Origin: an uncultured Faecalibacterium sp.
GTDB taxonomy: Bacteria; Bacillota; Clostridia; Oscillospirales; Ruminococcaceae
Direction of reading: 5' to 3'
Assembly: GCA_900772565.1 (NCBI GenBank)
Contig: CAAHET010000173.1
Coordinates: 1 to 12,270, forward strand
DNA: 12,270 nucleotides
Within the stretch, counting starts at the first letter, position 1. Each line of letters starts with the position of its first letter. The position numbers were made by a program, and so were the translations under genes. This document shows, in pieces, positions 1 to 4,256 of the stretch. The notes below the pieces were generated by a model. The model worked only from the letters and a program-made list of their open reading frames with translations, had not been told where the DNA came from and did not search any database.

Positions 1-68
1 CCCAGAACGCTTTTGACACGTTACACGATTTCCAGTCGTGCGCCTTAGACCAACTCAGCCATCTTTCC
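1..68 (-). tRNA. tRNA-Ser (anticodon GGA), 3' end cut off by window edge
   Basis: Read on the minus strand, 68 down to 1 begins with acceptor strand GGAAAGA, then T8 and a D-arm whose loop contains GG. The anticodon stem CACGA/TCGTG closes the loop CTGGAAA, with anticodon GGA at 33-31. A long variable arm follows (AACG...CGTT pairing), which marks a class II tRNA and fits serine. The sequence then enters the T-stem (TGGG) and leaves the window, so the T-arm, 3' acceptor strand and any CCA are not visible. The tRNA would decode UCC and UCU serine codons. Identity is confident from the anticodon plus the long variable arm. Confidence 0.93.
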
Positions 69-113
69 ACATCTTTTGTTCTGCCTTTGGGCGGGTGCCC
101 TTGGCGCTCCACT

Positions 114-142
114 ATAATACCTGAAAGCAGGCTTTTTGTCAA
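114..142 (-). promoter_or_regulatory. Sigma-A type promoter for tRNA-Ser
   Basis: On the minus strand, a perfect -35 TTGACA (142-137) is followed by a 17-base spacer and -10 TATTAT (119-114). Transcription would start near 107, about 40 bases before the mature tRNA 5' end. An A/T-rich block lies directly upstream of the -35, where an UP element would sit. Confidence 0.85.
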
Positions 143-143
143 G

Positions 144-177
144 GATTTTTTTGAAAAAAATCAGACTTTTTTGAAAA
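144..177. repeat. A/T-tract inverted repeat plus direct repeat upstream of the tRNA promoter
   Basis: Positions 144-162 form a perfect inverted repeat: GA followed by seven T, a central G, then seven A followed by TC. The 11-mer TTTTTTGAAAA occurs at 147-157 and again at 167-177, exactly 20 bases apart. The block begins 2 bases upstream of the tRNA -35 hexamer. It could be an UP element or a phased bent-DNA element for the tRNA-Ser promoter. The function is inferred from position only. Confidence 0.5.
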
Positions 178-233
178 TGACGAAAAAACGTGAAAAGACG
201 TTCTGCTGCATGGACGGAAAGCACAAAAAGCCC

Positions 234-262
234 TTGACGTACCTTTAAAACAGGTCTATATT
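234..262 (+). promoter_or_regulatory. Promoter for the FMN-dependent hydroxyacid dehydrogenase gene
   Basis: The -35 TTGACG (234-239), a 17-base spacer and -10 TATATT (257-262) lie about 70 bases before the ATG at 331. With a start near 269 the 5' leader is about 60 bases. I see no clear regulatory structure in that leader. Confidence 0.75.
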
Positions 263-330
263 GAGGGCAAAGAGCGCTGTGGCGGGTCATTTTGTGCCGC
301 AGCGGCGGGAAATATAAGGAGGATGCTTTT

Positions 331-1350
331 ATGACTTATCCTGAAGTGCTTGCCAATGCCCGTACCTGCATTGGTCAATACTGCAAGGCCTGCCCGGTGT
401 GCAACGGCGTGGCCTGTAAAAACCAGATCCCCGGCCCGGGTGCCAAGGGCGTGGGCGATACCGCGATCCGCAATTATAATAAGTGGGCGGACATCCGGGT
501 GAACATGGACACCCTGTGCCCCGGCGGTGCACCGGACACCACGCTGGAACTGTTCGGTAAAAGCTTCCGCTACCCCTTCTTTGCCGGCCCTGTGGGCGCA
601 GTGAACCTGCACTATTCCGATACCTACACCGATATGACCTATAACGATGTGCTGGTGCGCGCCTGTGCCGAAAACGGCATTGCTGCCTTTACTGGCGACG
701 GCACCAACCCCACTGTGATGGAGATGGCAACCCGCGCCATCGGCGCTGCGGGCGGCTGCGGTGTGCCCACCATCAAGCCGTGGAACATCGACACCATCCG
801 GGAAAAGATGGCACAGGCCAAGGCCAGCGGCTGCTTTGCCGTGGCCATGGACGTGGATGCAGCGGGTCTGCCTTTCCTGAAGAACATGACCCCGCCCGCC
901 GGCAGCAAGAGCGTGGAGGAGCTGGCCGAGATCGTGCAGCTGGCAGAGCGTCCCTTCATCGTCAAGGGCGTGATGACTGTTAAGGGCGCACTGAAGGCAA
1001 AGCAGGCCGGTGCCGCTGCCATCGTGGTGTCCAACCACGGCGGCCGTGTGCTGGACCAGTGCCCCGCCACCGCCGAGGTGCTGCCGGAGATCGCCGCAGC
1101 GCTCAAGGGCACCGGCGTAAAGGTGCTGGTGGACGGCGGCATTCGCACCGGCGTGGATGTGTTCAAGGCGCTGGCACTGGGCGCAGACGGCGTTTTGATC
1201 TGCCGCCCCTTTGTGACCGCCGCTTACGGCGGCGGCGCAGAGGGCGTGAAGTGCTACATCGACAAGCTGGCCGGGGAGCTGGCCGACACCATGCAGATGT
1301 GCGGTGCCCATACGCTGGCTGAGATCACCCCGGATATGGTGAGAGTTTAA
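331..1350 (+). CDS. FMN-dependent alpha-hydroxy-acid dehydrogenase/oxidase family protein with N-terminal cysteine cluster
   Basis: The 339-residue protein belongs to the glycolate oxidase/L-lactate dehydrogenase (LldD) family, TIM-barrel enzymes that oxidise 2-hydroxy acids to 2-oxo acids with FMN. Visible family residues are K212 (IVKG), H236 and R239 (SNHGGR), with the same spacing (24 and 27) as the FMN lysine, catalytic histidine and substrate arginine of glycolate oxidase. D268-GGIR and a downstream GADGVLICRP stretch form the FMN phosphate site. IPGPG and GDT near residue 35-45 fit the family N-terminus. The ATG at 331 is chosen because AAGGAGG lies 8 bases upstream (316-322); an in-frame TTG at 292 has no such site. 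Unusual: C13, C18, C21, C24 and C29 form a tight C-x4-C-x2-C-x2-C-x4-C cluster before the barrel. The substrate cannot be read from the sequence. No membrane segment is present, so it is probably cytosolic. Confidence 0.88.
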   Translation: MTYPEVLANARTCIGQYCKACPVCNGVACKNQIPGPGAKGVGDTAIRNYNKWADIRVNMDTLCPGGAPDTTLELFGKSFRYPFFAGPVGAVNLHYSDTYTDMTYNDVLVRACAENGIAAFTGDGTNPTVMEMATRAIGAAGGCGVPTIKPWNIDTIREKMAQAKASGCFAVAMDVDAAGLPFLKNMTPPAGSKSVEELAEIVQLAERPFIVKGVMTVKGALKAKQAGAAAIVVSNHGGRVLDQCPATAEVLPEIAAALKGTGVKVLVDGGIRTGVDVFKALALGADGVLICRPFVTAAYGGGAEGVKCYIDKLAGELADTMQMCGAHTLAEITPDMVRV

Positions 1351-1355
1351 AGATT

Positions 1356-1997
1356 ATGGTCTGGGGATGTTTGACAGTTGCCTTGATGCTCGTTCTGATA
1401 GCACTATTTAGTGTAAAAGGAAAAGGTGAGTACGGCGAAGATAGAATTTATGATATCCTTCAAAAAGTGGACGGCTATAAAGCTACCCTGCAGAACTGTT
1501 ATCTTCCGAAAGGTAATGGAGAAACGGCGGAAGTTGATTTGATTTTTCTGCACGAATCCGGTATTTATGTTTTTGAATCTAAAAATTACAGTGGCTGGAT
1601 ATTTGGCAGTGAAAATCAGAAGTACTGGACGCAAAGCTTTTCTGATCGAAAGGGTGGAACGAAGAAATATAAGTTCTATAACCCGTTGTGGCAAAATGAT
1701 ACTCACATACGAGTGCTGCAGAAAATTCTACGGGATAAGAACGTGAATATTTATTCCTATATTGTTTTTGGAAACGATTGCACATTAAAGGACGTTCAAT
1801 TGAGTCAATCAAATTATTATGTGATTCAGCGTCGAGAACTTTTAAAAAGTGTTTTAGAAAATGCAATGTATTACGGCAGAGTGCTGTCAAATGAAGATAT
1901 TGACAATCTTTACAGGATGTTGTTGCCGTATACTGAAGTATCTCCTGAAGAAAAAGAAACACACAACCAAAATATTCAGAAAAAGTATAGAATATAA
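1356..1997 (+). CDS. Membrane-anchored NERD-domain (nuclease-related) protein
   Basis: The 213-residue protein begins with one hydrophobic segment (about residues 2-20, VWGCLTVALMLVLIALF), followed by a basic stretch and a NERD domain at about 24-140. Domain signatures are G27-E28, E59-x-D61 (AEVDLIF), E74-x-K76 (VFESKNYSG) and NP at 109-110 with Q113 and H117. The E/D...ExK set matches the restriction-endonuclease-like active site proposed for NERD. The cellular role of this family is not established. The C-terminal 70 residues are charged and unassigned. The gene starts 5 bases after the preceding stop codon and has only a weak ribosome binding site, so it may rely on translation from the upstream gene. 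It is much richer in A and T than its neighbours, which suggests recent acquisition. The domain call is confident; any nuclease or defence role is inference. Confidence 0.8.
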   Translation: MVWGCLTVALMLVLIALFSVKGKGEYGEDRIYDILQKVDGYKATLQNCYLPKGNGETAEVDLIFLHESGIYVFESKNYSGWIFGSENQKYWTQSFSDRKGGTKKYKFYNPLWQNDTHIRVLQKILRDKNVNIYSYIVFGNDCTLKDVQLSQSNYYVIQRRELLKSVLENAMYYGRVLSNEDIDNLYRMLLPYTEVSPEEKETHNQNIQKKYRI

Positions 1998-1999
1998 CT

Positions 2000-2043
2000 A
2001 AACAGCGGCATCTTTCCGTGTTTACGGAGAGATGCCGCTGTTT
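2000..2043. terminator. Bidirectional intrinsic terminator between convergent genes
   Basis: AAACAGCGGCATC at 2000-2012 pairs perfectly with 2031-2043. The helix continues inward through 2013-2019/2024-2030 with a single T-G wobble, giving about 20 base pairs around a GTTT loop. T-rich sequence flanks the stem when read on either strand, and it lies 3 bases past one stop codon and 15 bases from the other. It probably ends transcription of both the NERD gene and the pseudouridine synthase gene. Confidence 0.8.
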
Positions 2044-2058
2044 AATTGAGTATGAGTG

Positions 2059-3009
2059 TTACTTCAAAGTGCCGTCTAGCACCTGTTGGTAATACCACGG
2101 TTTCGGGGCGTGGAAGGTCTTGCCGCTGAGGAAGGCAAAGTCCGGCTGAGTGAAGCAGGGCATGGTCAGCTCCCATGCGCACAGCGCCTGATACTTCAGC
2201 TTCAGTTCCCGGTTGGCGCTGTTGTTGCCGTACTTGCTGTCGCCAAGGATGGGGCAGCCGATGCTGGCCATGTGGGCACGGATCTGGTGGGTGCGGCCGG
2301 TGATGAGCTGCACCTTCAGCAGGGCCAGACGGCCGGAGACGGCGATGGTCTCGTACCGGGTCTCTACCTCCTTGGCACCGGGCTGCTTGTCCTCCACGAT
2401 CTTCACGATGCCGCGGTCAGCGTCCTTCAGCAGGTAGCCGCCCAAGGTGGCATCCGGCGGCACAGGACGGCCAAAGGTGACGCAGAGGTAGGTCTTTTGC
2501 ACCTCTCGGTTCTTGATGGCGGAAAGGAACAGCTCCTCAGCCTCCGGGGTCTTGGCAATGATCACAAGGCCGCTGGTGCCGGTGTCCAGCCGGTGGCACA
2601 AAGCGGGGGTGTACAGGTCGTTCTCCTTGTACTCGCCCTGCTTGTTCAGGTACAGCAGCGCACGGTTCAGCAGGGTGTCGTCCTCCGGGCCGTCCACCGC
2701 AACACCGGCGGGCTTGTTTACAATTAAAATCTGCGGGCAGTCGTACACCACCTGCGCCGGGGTGCGGGCGTTCTTCCACGCGGGGCCTTCCACCCGGCGG
2801 TCGGCGTCCAGCACGTCGTCCAGAATGAACAGCTTGATCTCATCGCCCGCCATCACGCGGGTGGAAAGCGGCTGCTTTTTGCCGTTCAGCTTGATTTTGT
2901 TTTCCCGCAGTGCCTTGTTCAGGCGGCCGGGGGTCAGGGCGGGGTACTGCTGGGTCAGATAATTGTCCAGCCGGGTGGGGGCAAGACACTTTACTTTTAA
3001 AATTTTCAC
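2059..3009 (-). CDS. RluA-family 23S rRNA/tRNA-type pseudouridine synthase
   Basis: The 316-residue protein has the standard RluA-family layout: an N-terminal S4 RNA-binding domain (about residues 11-75, starting TRLDNYL) and a catalytic domain. The signature HRLDTGTSGL holds the catalytic aspartate at D142. The C-terminal motif GRTHQIRAHM followed by GDSKYG is also intact. Members convert specific uridines in rRNA or tRNA to pseudouridine; which uridine is modified cannot be told from the sequence. The start is GTG at 3009-3007, supported by GAGAGG about 9 bases upstream. The gene is monocistronic, with its own promoter and a shared terminator with the convergent NERD gene. RluC, RluD and YlyB-like assignments all remain possible, so no symbol is given. 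Confidence 0.92.
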   Translation of the reverse strand: MKILKVKCLAPTRLDNYLTQQYPALTPGRLNKALRENKIKLNGKKQPLSTRVMAGDEIKLFILDDVLDADRRVEGPAWKNARTPAQVVYDCPQILIVNKPAGVAVDGPEDDTLLNRALLYLNKQGEYKENDLYTPALCHRLDTGTSGLVIIAKTPEAEELFLSAIKNREVQKTYLCVTFGRPVPPDATLGGYLLKDADRGIVKIVEDKQPGAKEVETRYETIAVSGRLALLKVQLITGRTHQIRAHMASIGCPILGDSKYGNNSANRELKLKYQALCAWELTMPCFTQPDFAFLSGKTFHAPKPWYYQQVLDGTLK

Positions 3010-3055
3010 GGGAAATTCCTCTCTATCTTAAAATCAGTCGCAATAGAATGGGTCT

Positions 3056-3084
3056 TTGATTCGTTTTTATTGTAGCGGAATAAA
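3056..3084 (+). promoter_or_regulatory. Possible promoter for the lipoprotein gene
   Basis: TTGATT (3056-3061) and AATAAA (3079-3084) are 17 bases apart, each matching consensus at four of six positions, about 30 bases before the ATG. It overlaps the opposite-strand promoter at 3069-3097. No better candidate is visible in this short gap. Confidence 0.35.
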
Positions 3085-3097
3085 TCTACCGCGTCAA
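3069..3097 (-). promoter_or_regulatory. Promoter for the pseudouridine synthase gene
   Basis: On the minus strand, -35 TTGACG (3097-3092), a 17-base spacer and -10 TACAAT (3074-3069) predict a start near 3062. That leaves about 52 bases of leader before the GTG at 3009. Confidence 0.8.
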
Positions 3098-3113
3098 GAA
3101 AGAAGGGATTTTT

Positions 3114-3830
3114 ATGAACCTGAAATATAAGATTCTGGCTGTTCTGGCTGCAGGCATTGCATTGACGGCCTGTGGTGGCTCCGGCACCCCCGCCAGCACC
3201 CCTGCATCCAGTGCAGTGCCCGCCTCGTCCCATGTGGCAGAAGAAGGTGTTACGGAACCGATCAATCTGCTGACCGGGACACTGGACGATCTGGACGACC
3301 CGGATACGGTAACGTTTATCCCGGCATCCATCACCTCCGGTGTGCAGGACGGCAAATTGACTGCTAAGGTGTTCAGCTACGACCGTTATAAAAAAGAAGA
3401 TGTTGAAAACCTTGCCATCGGCGACAAGATCACCTTCCACGAAGAGGGCGCGGCATGGAATCAGGTCGTGAACGCTGAGGTGACAAGCGTTGAAAAAAAT
3501 GACGAATACCATCTTGTAAGCATCAACGGCGGCATGGAGCAGCCCGGCGGGCTGGATTTGAAGCTGGAGGATGATGACACCTACCGGACGATGACCTTTG
3601 ACGATTACCCGCTCTATTACGAGATGGGAGAAAAGACGATGCCGCTGGCAGAGGATGTGGTGCTGAAGGACAGTTCTGCCGACCCGCAGGTCGAAGCCGT
3701 GGAGACCACAGGCGCGGATGCAGTGGCAGCAGCGATCAATGCAGACCCCGACAACTGGACCACCTATAATACCACGCTGGTGGTGCAGGGCGGCAAGGTG
3801 CTGGAGGTGCGCCGCATCTGGGTGCCGTAA
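3114..3830 (+). CDS. Predicted lipoprotein of unknown function
   Basis: The 238-residue protein has a type II signal peptide: lysines at 4 and 6, a hydrophobic core (residues 7-17) and lipobox LTAC with the lipidated cysteine at C20. A low-complexity linker of Gly, Ser, Thr, Pro and Ala follows (about 21-40), typical of proteins tethered to the outer face of the membrane. The mature part is acidic and contains no motif I recognise; there are two apparent halves (about 60-140 and 150-238), and it ends in a beta-strand-like VVQGGKVLEVRRIWV. The ATG at 3114 has the ribosome binding site GAAGGG 6 bases upstream. The gene stands alone between a divergent gene and the alaS promoter, so context gives no function. 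Export and lipidation are confident; the biochemical role is unknown. Confidence 0.8.
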   Translation: MNLKYKILAVLAAGIALTACGGSGTPASTPASSAVPASSHVAEEGVTEPINLLTGTLDDLDDPDTVTFIPASITSGVQDGKLTAKVFSYDRYKKEDVENLAIGDKITFHEEGAAWNQVVNAEVTSVEKNDEYHLVSINGGMEQPGGLDLKLEDDDTYRTMTFDDYPLYYEMGEKTMPLAEDVVLKDSSADPQVEAVETTGADAVAAAINADPDNWTTYNTTLVVQGGKVLEVRRIWVP

Positions 3831-3846
3831 ATTTTGCTCAAAACCG

Positions 3847-3874
3847 TTGACAAACGTTTTGCGTATGCTATAAT
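3847..3874 (+). promoter_or_regulatory. Strong promoter for the alaS T-box leader
   Basis: A perfect -35 TTGACA (3847-3852) and a perfect -10 TATAAT (3869-3874) are separated by 16 bases, predicting a start near 3881. The promoter begins 17 bases after the lipoprotein stop codon. An inverted repeat (3839-3861) encloses the -35 box. Confidence 0.9.
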
Positions 3875-3880
3875 TTAGCT

Positions 3881-4180
3881 GTACGCAAAGGAGTGCTATG
3901 TCTGCTTTGCGGAATGTAAAATTATGACAGATGGCAATGATGGGGTCAGAAATGCACACACCACCGTCCAGAGAGAGCGCCCACGGCTGTAAGGTGCTCC
4001 GGTCGGGATCATTTCGCGCCACCCCGGAGCTTCCGGCGAATGTAAACCGGACGCTGCGCAGCGTTAATGCGCCGAAAGCGGCAGGGGACACGTTATCCTT
4101 TGCAATTTGGGTGGTACCACGGAGTTTGATGCACAAGCAGCCTTCGTCCCTTTTGGGATGAGGGCTGTTTTTTGTTTTTT
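3881..4180 (+). promoter_or_regulatory. T-box riboswitch (alanine-type) controlling alaS
   Basis: The distal end of Stem I is recognisable: AGAGAG near 3970-3976, then helix GAGCGCC (3975-3981)/GGTGCTC (3993-3999) closing a loop with GCTGTAA, which fits the T-box GNUGNNA motif. The base of Stem I can be drawn as 3905-3914 with 4031-4040. The candidate specifier codon is GCT (alanine) at 4029-4031. The T-box sequence GGGTGGTACCACGG is at 4109-4122; its TGGT (4112-4115) can pair with the ACCA end of an uncharged tRNA with discriminator A, as in tRNA-Ala. The antiterminator forms by GGG (4109-4111) with 4148-4150 and ACGGAG (4119-4124) with 4142-4147, leaving the canonical 7-base bulge TGGTACC. 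Uncharged tRNA-Ala would favour this over the terminator. Class is near certain; the specifier position is a hand-folded inference. Confidence 0.93.
4135..4175 (+). terminator. T-box intrinsic terminator upstream of alaS
   Basis: A 13-base-pair stem, 4138-4150 with 4155-4167, contains two G-T wobbles and a TTTT loop. It is extended by AA/TT and followed by a T-rich tract from 4168. The 5' strand of the stem is the same segment used by the antiterminator, so the two structures exclude each other. Confidence 0.9.
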
Positions 4181-4256
4181 CACCGTGCCGCCCCTCTGCC
4201 ATAACAGCATAAAAACGGCGCATAAGCGCCAAAGACGATTGAGGAGAGAAAGATCT

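Noticed and set aside
256..1311. A 351-residue minus-strand open frame opposite the hydroxyacid dehydrogenase gene
   Set aside because: Same codon-bias artefact. The His/Ala/Gly-rich translation shows no family resemblance, and the plus-strand gene is well supported.
3898..3927. Nine-codon leader peptide gene MSALRNVKL
   Set aside because: It is not listed as a gene: one alanine codon only, a 4-base gap from the ribosome binding site, and overlap with T-box Stem I make chance likely. It is mentioned as a finding with the hairpin.
4051..4064. Perfect palindrome ACGCTGCGCAGCGT as a protein-binding site
   Set aside because: It lies inside the T-box RNA between Stem I and the antiterminator, where an RNA helix is expected.
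4217..4230. Hairpin GGCGC-ATAA-GCGCC before alaS
   Set aside because: It has five base pairs without a T run. It is too small to call a terminator, and it does not cover the ribosome binding site.
4107..4256. N-terminal extension of AlaRS by 50 residues
   Set aside because: It would be encoded by the T-box and terminator. The ATG at 4257 matches the usual AlaRS N-terminus and has a ribosome binding site.
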